Shown here one piece after another: positions 24,859-37,639 of a stretch of DNA of 64,000 bases. Origin of the DNA: Pagrus major (lineage: Eukaryota > Chordata > Actinopteri > Spariformes > Sparidae); contig NC_133215.1 of assembly GCF_040436345.1 (NCBI RefSeq), positions 35,515,306 to 35,579,305 on the forward strand, written 5' to 3'. The position numbers and the translations under genes are program-made. Position 1 is the first letter of the stretch; each line of letters begins with the position of its first letter. Below the pieces are notes generated by a model. The model searched no databases. It was not told where the DNA came from and saw nothing but the letters and a program-made list of their open reading frames with translations.

Positions 24859-24930
24859 AGCAGAGTGGCGCAGCGGAAGCGTGCTGGGCCCATAACCCAG
24901 AGGTCGATGGATCGAAACCATCCTCTGCTA
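24859..24930 (+). tRNA. Initiator tRNA-Met (CAT)
   Basis: A 72-base tRNA. The acceptor stem AGCAGAG pairs with CTCTGCT, and the D arm is GCGCAGCGGAAGCGTGC. The anticodon arm is CTGGG-CCCATAA-CCCAG with CAT at 24891-24893, and the T arm is GATGG-ATCGAAA-CCATC. The A1:U72 pair, the AUCGAAA T loop in place of TTCGA, and three G:C pairs beside the anticodon loop mark an initiator rather than elongator tRNA. There is no intron. A T-run at 24932-24937 fits a polymerase III terminator. All stems pair, so the gene looks functional. Confidence 0.97.
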
Positions 24931-24931
24931 A

Positions 24932-24937
24932 TTTTTT
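24932..24937 (+). terminator. Polymerase III T-run terminator
   Basis: Six T residues one base after the tRNA discriminator position. Confidence 0.85.
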
Positions 24938-27609
24938 CCTTCGCCTTTAAATTATGTTTAGTTTTATTATACATAATAATTATTGTATAAAGACACTTAA
25001 ATTGTAATCGATACTAGTAAAACATAAATTCCTTGCGCGGAACAGTATCAAACGCTTTGCAGTGACAAGTGACAAAAGGTTAGCTTCATATCCACAAGAT
25101 CCGGTGCACATCTGTGAACCATTATGATGTCGTTTTGTGACTCAGAAAAACGGGCCACTTTTGTTGAACAGGGAAACTAACTACACAGAAACTGCTGCTA
25201 CTGTGTGACATTTAGCTAACACCCCCTTTTTAATGTGGCTCATTCATTGTGATGTTTCAACCAAAACCTAACTTACATGTGGTAAAAAGTCTGGAGTCCT
25301 GTAAAATCATTGGTCTCTCCCCTGATGGTGCTCAAGCTCAACACACATGCTGAGCTGATGGATGGAGTCTTTTACTTTATTTCTGTGACAATTAATGATA
25401 GGAGACCACCTCAACATAACAACTTTATTGTACATATCAACAAAATATACTTGAAGCGTTCACAGTAAAAAATCATCTCAACTACAGACCTCGCTGCTGA
25501 CAGAGGTTCATCGTATGGTGGGACATATAAAGACAGCAAAAAATGAGGACAAAAGTACATGACTGACAAATTGTGACCATATAGTGTAATGTTAACAAGA
25601 ATGTGTGGAATGGTGCTGAGTCTCTAAAAAGTATAAAACCACATTTCCCATAAACCCTAAAACCTACTCCTAATCCATCTTTTGTTTTGGATTATGCTGA
25701 ATCTATGTAGAGAACTGTAACAACCGCATTGGTCTAATTTGTTTACAGTAATTATACTAATGTCTCAAAATTATTACTTATCTATAAATTACATTAATGA
25801 AAACACATCATAATGACATCTTTCAGAGTCATTTTAATAGTCACAATGAGAAGATTTTGGCTTGGGCTGGCACCATTAAAACTTTTTGAACAGTCATATT
25901 GTCTGTGTTATTGAACCATATGCAGTCAGACCACATTCTACTAAAAAAATATCTGTTTCCAGTTGGAAGGTGAACTGGTGGTGGCACAACACCAGGGTAT
26001 TTTTTTCTACAACCGAGCAGTTAGAGGAAGACCAGAAAAAAATGTTAATCCCATTAAGTACAAGTCAAGTAGAAATGACATTACTAGCAACAATTTTCCA
26101 AAGCACACCATAGGCTGCTGGAATTTCTGATGTGCTTTCATTGACTTTTAGCAGATCAACTTGCAGACACTTGAAAAAGAAGAATCACAGTCAACATTGT
26201 TTCTACAGTCGTTGTATAGGTCAGCTTATTGTTGCATGGTATTACAGGGCTGACGTCCAAATCAATCTGCATTCAAGCAACATTAAAGGTTCGGTGTGTG
26301 GGATTTAGGGGGATCTACTGGCAGAAAAATTAGTGTATAGTCACCTTAAACTAAGAATTGCTGTGTTTCTGTTTTATCAACAAAGGTAGAGGGTCTTTCC
26401 ACGGTCTATCGTATTGCACCACCATGTTTCTAGTAGCTCAGAACAGACGAATCAAACACTACCCAGGTGGTTGAAGTCTGCAACACCACCGCTAGATGTC
26501 ACTAAATCCCACAAACTGGACCTCTGACTAAAACAGGTGACTGCCTGGAAAAGCACATTCAAAACTCTATAACAATAAAACCTACTTTGGTAAATTGTTG
26601 TTAGTAATGTAAAGTACTAATGAATTGTAGTGTGTGAGCTTAAGCATAAAAAACACAGGTTTGGCCCTGTAACTGCGGGCCTATAGCTAAACAGTGTTTC
26701 TTCACAGACAAAAAACATCCGGAAAATATTAAAGACGGAATAAGTGAATATGGTAACGGTTTCACACTTTGTATTGTTGTACTACTATTCAAAACTAGGG
26801 TCTCCCAATCCAAAACAAAACAAAATATATTTGCCAAGTGTTGTGTGAGGAGGAGGAGGAGTAGTGCTCCTGCTAAGCTGCTCAGAGCCTCCGAGTCAGC
26901 TGCAGAGCCAGGCCTTCTGGAGGAATAAACACCAATAATCACATCAGATTCTGCTCTGATCCGACGGGAGGAGAGCTCAGAGATTACTTTTTAACTTTTG
27001 GGATTAAAAAGTGGATTTATCTTCAGTCCTGTTTATCAACCTGACTGCAGCAGTGATCCGTGGAGGTGACATCCATTGTCGGGTGTACACTCACACTCAC
27101 ACCCTCCCTAGCTTACAGCTACTGTAAATTAATCTGGTGATTAGGGGTGACTTGCGCTAGTAACATAAGTAAACACAAATTATCCCATGGTCAAACTTGA
27201 TTCAGTGGTAGTGAATACATCATTAAACAACCACCATTGCTGATGAAAAGCTATGTGACTCAGGCAAAAATGTTTATGGACGAGGTAATGTTTTCCAGTT
27301 TTATTCATGTTACGTTTGGTCTCATTCTTTGACTTCATCCTCTCTGTCAGAGTGACAGGCGACCAAAGAAAATGCATCGTTACCTTAAATAAACTTGGGG
27401 ACTTCTCTGAGCTTGAACAATGTTGGAAACATTTGGGATAATGTAAGAACACAACTTAACAAAATATATAACAATGTCTCGTCATTTTTAGACATTTCAA
27501 TGCACTGTATATCTTTAATAATAAAGAAATGACAATGTGCCTCTGTGTTTGTGAATTAAATAGTATTAACTATAACAGTCCTGTCATCCACAGTCTATCT
27601 ACTCTGTGA
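24938..27609. other. Intergenic stretch between the tRNA and zinc-finger module A
   Basis: No gene is supported. It contains one small MITE (listed separately) and otherwise AT-rich unique-looking sequence. The lower-coordinate end may contain the 3' UTR of the minus-strand module A. Confidence 0.45.
26287..26523. mobile_element. Small MITE, 237 bp
   Basis: The ends are inverted repeats, AGGTTCGGTGTGTGGGATTT on the left and, read on the other strand, AGGTCCAGTTTGTGGGATTT on the right. No coding capacity. It resembles a high-copy fish family with GTGTGGGATTTAG termini. I see no certain target duplication. Confidence 0.75.
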
Positions 27610-29600
27610 TCAACCCAGACCTAACCCTCCCCTGGCCTGTGGGCCACAGCCTGTGGCAGACTGCTGGTGTGTCCTCAGGTTGCAGATCCAAGCAAACCTC
27701 TTCCCACACTGGTCACAGCTGAAGGGTTTCTCCCCGGTGTGAACTCTCTGGTGCTTCTTCAGGTTCCCGGCCTCTGAGAAGCGTTTCCCGCAGGTGTCGC
27801 AGCGGAAAGGTTTCTCCCCTGTGTGGACTCTCTCATGAGCCTCCAAGTTGGAAAGGCCGGAGAAAGCCTTGCCACAGGATCGACATACATAGCTCTTTCT
27901 GCGACGCTCACCAGGAACAATGCTGGCACCCTGGCTTTGACTGTGGTGAGCCAAGAGGCTGGCTTGATGCTGTGCAGCTATGGCCACCTCGAGGCTGGCC
28001 AATACTGCTGTGGTACCCCTGACAGGTAAAGCTGACTGTGGAGCCATCGTGGAGCTCATAGTCCTACTGGTTGAGCTGATACCAGAGATACTTGTTTTAT
28101 CAGCACTGCCAGTGTTACTGACAGCAGCCGTGCTGGAGGACAGTGTGGTCTGTTGTTGCTGTGACATCCTGTTGGTGCTGCGATGCTGCTGTAGCAGCTG
28201 AGCCTTGGCACTTCTTATCATGGCTGATGTTCTGCTCCATGGAGGCTGGGAAGATGGAGCCTGCATCCTCAGAGGTATGGACACAGTCCCTGCTGACAGA
28301 GCTGGGAGCAGAGAAAACAATGTGTCAGCACACATCCACAACATCATTCTCTCTGAATGATTCAAACATGACACTGTACACACAAAATAAATGAGAATCC
28401 GCTACTGCACTGGACAGTAAAAAAAAAGAAAACACCATGTCATTTTAATGGTGCAATATGTATGTGTGATATTTACAATAAGGGCCAAATAATAAAGAAT
28501 TTATTTATTATTTAAACAACACCAATCATTTAGAATTTTTTGTAGCCATTTCACAAAGTTTCTCCTACCTAAACAACTCTTAAAATCAGAAGATTTGTTA
28601 AGGGAGCATGGTGATATTGTGGTTACTAGCACATTGGTTGGATTAGTTGAAAGTTGTTCACAAACATCTGCTGTTGGCAGGTTAAATGGTAAATGGACTT
28701 GTATTTCTTTAGCGCTTTTACACAGCCACAAGAGCTAAGCCAGTTAAGACAGCCCAAACATGTAATTAACATTACAGTGAACCACATGGAAATCAGACAG
28801 CCTTGAATCCATTATGACTGTTGTTGTGGCTTCAGTTGAGTAAGTGGGCCAGGACACATGTACACACAGCTAAAAGAATGTGGTCATGTGTGGCCCAGAC
28901 CATCTTTGAATGTGGTCTGAGTGGTCGGATCTCAAATGAGTGGTGTTCACAGGTGCACTTAGAGCTGTCCCCCTGTGATCGGATCACTAAGGTTAATGTT
29001 AATATCATGTCCGAAAACAGGGCCTCTGTGTCTAGCACTCCATTCAAAATCTTGAATTATATGATCTTTATTCATGTCTGTTGCAGCAGTTATCAGCTCC
29101 TGACATGATCATTTCTACAAACCAACAAGAAAAGAAAAAGAAAAACATTGGCACATGAAGGCTCTACAAAGGAGAGTAGACGATCCCTCACCTTGTGACA
29201 CCGATGGCTGGATGTGGACTCTGGAATGGTCGGATTCAGAGGAAAAACTCTGCCCTCCACTCATCCTCACTGCTGAGGAAACTGATCCTTGTGGAGGCTG
29301 AAGAGCATTCTGAGGTTGTAGTTCACTCTCCACAATAATAACTCCATCCTGGTCACACTCTGCTGAGTCATCCACGGTGAAAGAACATGAAGGGCCACCA
29401 GGGGCCGATACAGAGTCACCATCAGGGGCCCAGCGGGTGAAGAATGTCTCCAGTTCAAACAGTGAGTATTCAGAGCTCAGAGGGTTGTTGTTACCGGATC
29501 TCTGTTGCTGTGTGTTGGGGCTAGCTGGTGTGTTGGTGTCTGGTACCCTCAGCTGGACTGCCACTATACTGCTAGGGTCTTGTGACTGAGGTGCTGCAGA
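27610..29600 (-). CDS. Zinc-finger module A: linker exon plus terminal exon with three C2H2 fingers
   Basis: Two exons, 29600-29192 and 28301-27610. Donor CAAG|GTGAGG (phase 1) joins acceptor CTCCCAG. The terminal exon encodes three TGEKP-linked fingers of a DNA-binding transcription factor: CGKAFSGLSNLEAHERVH, CGKRFSEAGNLKKHQRVH and CGKRFAWICNLRTHQQS. The third lacks the usual second zinc histidine (HQQSATGC follows). The upstream exon is acidic and Ser/Gln-rich with no named domain and begins in phase 0 after a CCCCAG acceptor. No start codon or coiled-coil exon of its own was found between 29600 and 32600. It fits in frame to the shared donor at 46674. Fingers 2 and 3 are close paralogues of module C. 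A separate gene with an unseen first exon is the alternative. Confidence 0.82.
28560..29045. mobile_element. TIR-family MITE copy inside the module A intron
   Basis: Shares long stretches with 50040-50730, for example GGTGATAT.GTGGTTACTAG, GAATGTGGTC and the terminal GATCGGATCAC...ATGTC.GAA.CAGGGCCTC. The left terminus appears missing or scrambled, and a short insert near 28690-28735 (TAAATGGTAAATGGACTTG) is another common fish repeat start. It lies between the two exons of module A. Confidence 0.65.
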
Positions 29601-32600
29601 CTGGGGACGGGAAGGGGTGTGTGAGCAGAAGAGAGATGTATTAAAACCAGATGTTAATGACTTCAATCTCATCAGGATTCAGTTGGACACATGGGGAAAC
29701 ATGCTCCCTCACTTTCTTGTAGAGAGTTAGAGGAGGAATAAGGCCACTCTCATGTCTGTCCGTCAGAACGGAGCTGGACAATTCATACACAATTAACAAA
29801 GATGTAAAGATGAATGGATGTATCCACACCAGACATGATAAGATGCAAAGGGGCTGCTCTCACAGGTCTATACTATGTAATATTTATGTAGCATTATGCC
29901 AATTCAGCCGTTCATCACAAAAGAGGAATAACCTTGGAAATGCAATCTGCTTCTGCTGTTGCTCTCAAGAGATGTCAAATCCTGCACCACAGTAGTATAA
30001 ACTGTTGTTCAGTGTTGATGAGTGGGAGTAATGCAACTATTTCTAGACATTAAGAGGAAAACTTAAATATAATACTAAAGCTAGAGGTTCTTAGCTTAGC
30101 TTAGGCTAAAGACTAGAAGCAGGGGGAAAAAGTTAGTCTAGCTCTTGACAAAGGTAACAAATATACCTACCACACTAGAGTTTACTAATAAACATGTATC
30201 TTGTTTATTTATTCCACACTCAATCAGATGACAAGTTGTGTTTTTATGAGGAATTACATGCTTCTATTTCGGGCTGGATGCACTGAATACCATGACCAGT
30301 TACATGACAAGTCCCCCTACAGCCACAACTTATCATCTTGACATTATATTTGTGTACTGATTAATCCAACAAGATATAATTAGGAAGCTTCAAAGGTGTT
30401 GATAGGTGTATATTTTCAGTTTGGAATAAGGCTTGCTGTTTTGGGGGGGTGGGGGGGGTGGGGGTGAACTGTTCCTTTAAGTAATTGAGTGGTTCCAGTA
30501 ATGATTGGTCTATGAAAGCATGTAGTCCTTTGCCCCTAAAAAAGGCTCTTATAGTCCCAAAATAGGACAGTGTTGGTTCATAATGTGACTGTAGTGGTTT
30601 TTTTAATGTCTGGGACATCTTGATAACAGAATGACGAGCACTAATCTGCACAGACAGATGTCACCTCATACCCCACTGCTGTCATAATTCATCTCTGCAT
30701 CTTGTCATGTTGTGACTGGAAAACTGCCACTCATGACAAGACTTCAATTGTAAAGGCTCACATTACACCACACAACACCATCTGATGGCTTCTCCTGAGG
30801 GTGACAGTGCAGAAATGCTCAAAGTGTCAAAAATCTAAAGGGGCCATTCTGTGAAAAGCACCTCTTCGCTTCAGAAATGTGGTGAAATCTATTCTACTTG
30901 AAGGCATATAGACATCTGTGTGAAATCTGTATATATGGTCATTATGAACTAGAACACTGTATTAGTTATAGACTTGATAATATTGTGTCACAATTTTGTA
31001 ATGTATGGTTTAAAATAAAAACACAAATTCACAAGTTGAGTTTTAATCCAGTTTTAATGATTTACATTGCAAACTGTGAACATTCAGCAGGATTTACAAA
31101 ATTGTGACACAATAGAAAAAGCCAGTGTTACATTAACAGTATATATTTAGGCTACAATGGCTTATATCTTACATAATAGTCACACTTTAAAAAGACACAT
31201 TCCTCAAGAAGAAAAATATTCCTGTAGATGAAACAAAGAAGGTCCTGCATTACTGAGAGCAAACTGAATCCATTTCCACTGGAAGAACAGGATTAAAATA
31301 TGTTCAAAATGTCACAATATTACTGAGCCAACATGTCCCCAAACTCACCATTCTGTCCTGCACTGAAATTTCTCATTACATCAGTGATTGCAAGTTTTCT
31401 GTAGTATCGGCTTGTTTTGTACATCTGTATCCATGACAACCATCAGCTAATTCAAATACAGGCCAGGCTCTGTAACCCTCGAACTACTTTTAATTATCTC
31501 CAATTCAGAGAGATCCTGCCTTCATCTGTAACAGGCTCACAGTAGAGACAAGCCTAATTTCCCTAAGAGTATTTGATTATTTGTGATTGTGTGATCACAC
31601 GACATATACACCAACAGAAATATGTCATGCTTGCCACTCTGCTGCCCGTTCTAAGACAAATGCAGTTTTATTCACTAATTATTTCCAATCCAGGGGCGGA
31701 TCTACTGGGGTGGCTCAAAAATGTCTGGCCACCCCAGCTGCTCGCCACCTGTCAAAAATATACGTATGAAAAGCTGTAGCTGGTGCAAAACTGTGATGTC
31801 CGATGAGTGAACGTGCGAAGAGATGACACTCCCTGCAGAAACAAAGAATTGGTAACAGATCGCCCCTGCAGCAGACTCTCCTGCACCTGGCCACACACAA
31901 CAAGTACTGATAAATGTATGTCTTAAGTTGCCAATTTCAACTGGCTGAAATACAGAACAGCCAAAGAGGGATAGTGGCAGTGTTGTTTTGTTGTTTAGTA
32001 ATACCAACTTGTGTTGACTGTGTGACTATACCGAAATTTTCACCGGTGCTTATGAGTGTTTCTGCATCGCCGAGTCCCTCCTCTCCTTGGTAGGCTTTTA
32101 ATGTGAAACACCTGTCCAGGTGGCGAGATGACAGTGGCTTAACAGCAATTGAAAAAAATAAGCAACTGTCAATCAAGCACAGATTTTTCACATTAAAAGT
32201 CTCAAAACCCCTCCTGTTCCTGGTAGGCTTTGAATTTGAAATACATGTTAATAGTGTTGAGTTTCAAAGACGAAGTTACCGGAATTCATTTTTTACATTT
32301 CCTGAATAAGAACAGGTTTTCTGAAGGAAAGAGACAGTCTTCTCATCAGAACATTGAGTATGACATGACTGTACTGCAATGATGGAATTAATGTTGTCAA
32401 ATCTGTGTGGACATTATACGGAATTTACCTTGTGGGCCTTGATGTTTATTAGGGACCAGCCTTTATTTGGTCACAATGGCTATTATTTGACACCATTTAA
32501 ATACCTTTTTATTTGATAAATTAAAGTAATTTAGAAAACTGAAGAGCTATTTGTGTTGTTTGACACTGTGGTCGCTATCTTGCTGTTGTGTAAAATATAA

Positions 32601-32655
32601 AGCTTGTATTTCTGACTCTTTTTGAAACATAATAACAGCATGCTAAGATCTTGGT
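29601..32655. other. Non-coding stretch between modules A and B
   Basis: No exon with splice signals or a domain was found. I looked on the minus strand for a coiled-coil first exon or a VLVKEE-type linker belonging to module A and saw none. It includes a G-rich run (30441-30475), and fragments such as 31995-32270 look repeat-derived. Confidence 0.5.
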
Positions 32656-34757
32656 CTACATCTGTGGATGGTGTCTCTTTTGGTGTTTTTTCAGGTTGCT
32701 TGGATCAGAGAACCTCTCGGGGCAGAGCAAGCACTGGTACGGTCTCTCCCCAGTGTGAATGTTCTTGTGGATCTTCAGGTTCCAGAACTGTGAGAATTTT
32801 TTGCCACAGATACTACAGCCATACGGCCTCTCTCCTGTATGAGTCCTGAGGTGGGATTCTAAATTTGCTGGGGAGCTGAACGCTTTACTGCAGAACCTAC
32901 AGATGCAAACCCTTTTCCTGGGGATTTTCTGCTGCATTTCAGCACTGCTAAAACCTCCCTGAACCTGACTTTGACCTGCATCCAGGAACTGTTGGGGCCC
33001 CTGTATCTGACCTAAAACCTGAACAGGGCTGGACTCCTCTGACAGATCGATAACAGGAGGCTGCTGCTGAAAGGACACAGAGGTGTGGAAGTCTATGGAG
33101 CTCTCAGCAGCCAATCCCCTTCCTGCTGAATTCTCAACAGCCAATCCCCTCCCAGAGCTGCCTGGCTCTGCTACAATGAGTGTGTTCGGCAAGTATGACA
33201 GGGGGACGCAGTGTGATGATGGCCCTGGGAGGCTGTCATCATGACAATAACTACCCCCCCCATTAGTCCACAGCGAAGAACGGCCATAGCTGACCTCTGA
33301 GAAGCCCCGCCCAGACTCCTGCAGGTCAGACAGCTGATTGGTGGAGACATGCGTAGTTTCATCAAATGGCATGCCTGCTCTATAGTCATCGGTGCTCGAC
33401 TCCACCAACCCTGGAAACAAAGAGAGAGGTACTGAGTGATTTTGTGATTAAACTTGTCAGTGCTGGGTGGAGTGGCTCTACATGCAAACCTACTCCCTTA
33501 CATAAACTACACAGAAAAGTTGTATTTTTTCCATTCCAGTTCAGAAATTTAGCATGTCTACCTCCATATCTCAAATAGTTGAATTATGCTCCCATGAGAT
33601 CAGTAATCAGTATCATACTGGCCTAAAAAAAATCAGGTTCTTGGACAAACAGGAAATCTGTTTGGATGCCACTTAATTGTATATTTCCTAATTTTCCTAT
33701 CTAGAAAAACTTGTTGATCCGATGTGACTAAACTGGTCTAAACTAGTGAACAATGAATTAATTTGATGAGGACATGTCAAATGTGTGGTTCTCAAGGAAT
33801 AAAGCGTGTGAATTATGGGAATAGAGAATTTGTGGGTGGGTCGAGTGCCCCCCTATTTTGTTTGAGCCCCTGCCCCCCCCAAAATGTCTGTGCACGTCCC
33901 TGGGCTGACAATATGACAAAGAGGCATTTGGCACTTCTATCCTTTAGATGTGTGAGGTTTCATCTTTCTTGCTTGAAGCATCCTTTTGGCTTGAGTGTAG
34001 TGTTTGACTTTTATATTGATAAACTGGTATCTTATTACTGATATTTTGTTTTATTATTATGATGATGATATTATTGTGATGTCGCACTTGTTGTTGCTTT
34101 TCCAATATTAATCTAGTTTGCTACCATACAGGAAGGAGGCATTTCATTTTGAAATTGATAACAAACACAAGTAGCCATGCTGGGTAAGAATAACTATAAA
34201 GACTACATGAGTGGAGCTGAGATGGAGCAGGTTAACAGTTCAAGGTTTCTGAAAATCAACATCACAGGGAACCTAACATGGCCACCATACATCCCAACCC
34301 ATGTTAAAAATTAAAAAAAAGCAAAGAATCTACGATGCTTCTTCCGGAATGTTCTTGTCAACTTTTACAGAGGAGCAATAAAATGCATCCTGACTGGAAT
34401 CCCAAACAGTACTGGTTAAGTGAGATGTCTGCACAGAGCCCAAAGATACTAAAAGACGACACCCACCCAGACACAGTCTGTTCACCCAAAGATACTGAAG
34501 TATCTGCTGCTGTACCACCACACTACAGCTTCATTCCTCAGGCTGTAGGGCTCCTGAACTCATCCTCCACAGCTAACCATAAAAAATATGTTGTGTACTG
34601 ACAAATAAATGAATCCTGAATATGTACTTTGTATTGTAAGGATCATTACAGTTGGATGTGTCCACTCACCCTCCTGTATGCTGAGGCCAGTCTGGCTCCT
34701 TGTCACTGGCTCCACCTCCTCCACCTTCACCAGCACCACATCTGGCTCCTCCTCCTT
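32656..34757 (-). CDS. Zinc-finger module B: linker exon plus terminal exon with three C2H2 fingers
   Basis: Exons 34757-34670 (88 nt, phase 0 in, phase 1 out) and 33410-32656. The linker exon is KEEEPDVVLVKVEEVEP, the acidic linker usual in teleost zinc-finger genes. The terminal exon has about 160 low-complexity residues, then RKRVCICRFC and three fingers (FSSPANLESH, FSQFWNLKIH, FSDPSNLKKH) with TGERP linkers, ending HHPQM. All cysteines and histidines are present. Two direct repeats (GRGLAVENSA / GRGLAAESSI) lie before the fingers. Likely a nuclear DNA-binding regulator. No N-terminal exon was found between 34757 and 44272. Acceptor phase 0 matches the shared donor at 46674. Whether it is an alternative end of the upstream gene or a separate gene is open. 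Confidence 0.83.
33411..34669. other. Module B intron, 1259 bases
   Basis: Separates the module B linker exon from its finger exon. It contains a decayed LINE C-terminal fragment at about 34150-34610 on the + strand. Legible words are LPECSCQLLQRSNK and PQAVGLLNSSS, followed by an ACAAATAAATGAA tail. No other feature was seen. Confidence 0.5.
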
Positions 34758-35799
34758 CTGCACATACAGTAAAGAGATTAAATGTTGGATGTTACTGCAC
34801 CACAGACACACAACATGAGGGCAACTTCATACCAAACATGATGACCAAAACAAAAAAGTCCAGCTGGTATTTGCTTATTACAGACATATCAGTACAGCAA
34901 TATACATCACATAGGTATGCAGAGTGAGGCATAATATAACAATATATTGATTATGCAGCTTTAATAAGGAAATTTCATTTCATTACAAAAACGATATTGG
35001 GCAGCACTGGGCTGGGCTCTAATCCAATGCTCAATTTATTATTAAGAGCTGCATGCGGGAGAAATAACAGCATACCCTTCCGCTGATACCAAACCTGATT
35101 AAGTTACTTGAAGCCGATTATAACTATTAAAATGTTGCAACATCTGCTTTCATGATTCTTTAAAGAATTAAAAGGTGTAATTTGTAAGAAATGGTCAGAC
35201 TTTGAAGGTAGCTCCAAAACTATAGGGGGCAGCTGGACCACTAACTGCTGCTCACCATACAGTTTGCTTTAGCTAACTTAGGCTGTTGTGACTAGCTGCC
35301 GTTAGCAAATAGCTCAGTTAGCTGTGGAGCTAAGTGGCCCCATTAGCTTCCATGATTGTGACATTGGAAGACAGGGAGAGTTAGCACAAGCAATAGGGCT
35401 CTGCTCAACCACCCCCCAGTAAGCATGGCTAGACACTAGACTGGGACTGAACACAGCCTCTGAGAGTGACAGAGGTCAGTCTGAAGACAAGGGATACAGT
35501 ATGGAGGTGATTTACAGCGGATGACCAGGACTATGACTCTGGGGACGAGAAGACTGGAGAGGCATGAAGCAGCAGAGAGAGAGTCAGACATCAGCAGCAG
35601 GTCAAAACGCGCCACAGTTACATTTTGTCGAGGGGAATGAAGCTGTGAACTACTGCTGGTGAGTAAGAAGAAATTGTAGATCCAGTGTTTAGGCATTCTC
35701 TGATGAGAGTTAGTTGAAATATTTAATCTTGTCTAGGTACTTTTTGTGTCAATTCTTGTGAAACTGTTGAAGCTTAGTGGCTATCAGTGAGTTTCAGCC
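34758..35799. other. Non-coding stretch upstream of module B
   Basis: No first exon for module B is visible. The part 35440-35560 shares words with 45590-45660 and 3760-3790 (ACTGAACACAGCCT and neighbours), so part is a dispersed repeat. Confidence 0.45.
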
Positions 35800-37639
35800 A
35801 AGTCAGGTGTGGTGAATAGGCTTGATTGCAGGGTGGAGCTAAGCCTGCATAAGGTAAATCTAGCACATATGGGCTAGTCACTACAGTGTCAGCTGCAGCG
35901 TCAGGACAGCCAAACGAAGACTTAGGGAGTCTCTCTGCGGGAGTCCATCGAGGGAGTCCAAGTAACTCACTGTCCACAACAGATCGCAGCCATGAGTCCC
36001 TCCCAATCCCAGTCAGGACATCAAACCGGAGAAGATTTCACCAGAGACCCACTGCTCGAGGCTGTAACCCAGCCAATCTCTGTTACCCAACATTCTCCAC
36101 CGGTACTGAACTTGAAGTACTAGGGGGGCTATGGAACTGCCAGTCTGCAGTCAATAAGGCGGACACCATTTCAGCCTATGCCTCCCTGCAGACTCTCCAC
36201 TTCCTGGCCCTTACAGAGACCTGGATCACCCCAGAAAACACTGCCACTCCAACTACCTTCTCAACTGCCTACTCATTCTCACACTCCCCGAGACAAACTG
36301 GTCGAGGAGGAGGAACTGGACCCCTCATCTCACCCACGTGGTCCTACCAGGTCCTTGCCCTGGACCACCTACCCAGATCTGCATTTGAATTCCACGCTGT
36401 CTCTGTCACCCTTCCTTTCAAGCTCAACATTGTGGTGATCTATCGCCCTCCCGGTCCTCTCTGTGACTTCTTTGATGAGATGGAGACCCTCCTAAGCTGC
36501 TCCCCTGACAATGGCACACCACTCGTTGTCCTGGGTGACTTCAACATCCACCCAGAGAAGCTGCACTCATCTGAATTCATCAACTTCTTCTCCACATTTG
36601 ACCTCACACTCCCCCCCTCTCAACCCACCCACCGGGCCGGGAACCAACTTGACCTTGTCTTCACAAGGTCCTGCAGTACCTCTGCACTCTCTGTTACCCC
36701 ACTGTGTTCGACCACCACTTTGTCGCTTTCTCTCTCCCCTTGAAGTCCACCACTTTCCTCACCCCTACACCTCGCACGGTCACCACCCGCTGCAACCTGA
36801 AATCCCTCTCTCCCGCCACTCTCCTCAACTGTTCTCTCCTCACTACCATCTACAGAACAATTCTCTCTACTGTCCACCAAGGAAGCCTCCTCCACTCTGT
36901 TATCCTCCCTCTCCTCCTCTTTAAGCACTCTCTGTCCCCAAATCACGTCATCTTGATGACCTTGCTCACTACCACCACCTCCTCTCTGATTTCACATCAA
37001 CTGTTTCAGCAGCCAAATCTGCCTTCTACCTGTCAAAGATAAACTCCTCTGCCTAAAAACCCCAGGAAACTATTCTCCATGTTCTCTTCGCTCCTCACCC
37101 CTCCTACCCCTCCCCCTCCTTCCTCCCTCACTGCTGATGACTTTGCAACTTACTTTACCAAAAAAGTAAAAGACATCAGCTCATCATTTACTCCTATGCC
37201 CGTTCAAAAAGCACCTCCCCCAACCCTCACCTATGATGGCCTTACCTGCTTCAGCCCTCTCTCCTCTGAAGATGTTCACACACTAGTGACGTCTAACTGT
37301 GCCACCACCTGTTCCCTTGACCCGACTCCCTCCTCTCTTCTCCAAAACATCTCACACGGCATCTTTCCTTACCACCCTGATCAACTCCTCCCTCACTTCA
37401 GGCCTTATTCCAGCTCCTTTCAAGACAGCTACAGTAAAGCCACTCCTAAAGAAACCCATCCTAGACTCAGCTGACATCCACAACTACAGACCTGTATCTC
37501 TTCTTTCATTCCTCTCTAAAACCCTGGAACGCACTGTCTACAAACAACTGTCCTCCTATCTTTCACAAAATGACCTCCTTGACCCTAATCAGTCAGTCTT
37601 CAGGACTGCGTACTCCACTAAGACGGCCCTCCTCACAGT

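Noticed and set aside
29641..29829. 62-codon minus-strand frame considered as a further module A exon
   Set aside because: No resemblance to the coiled-coil or VLVKEE linker exons of the other modules and no good splice pair in phase.
36620..36946. 108-codon minus-strand acidic frame
   Set aside because: Antisense of the decayed L2-like LINE, whose CT-rich strand yields Glu-rich antisense frames.
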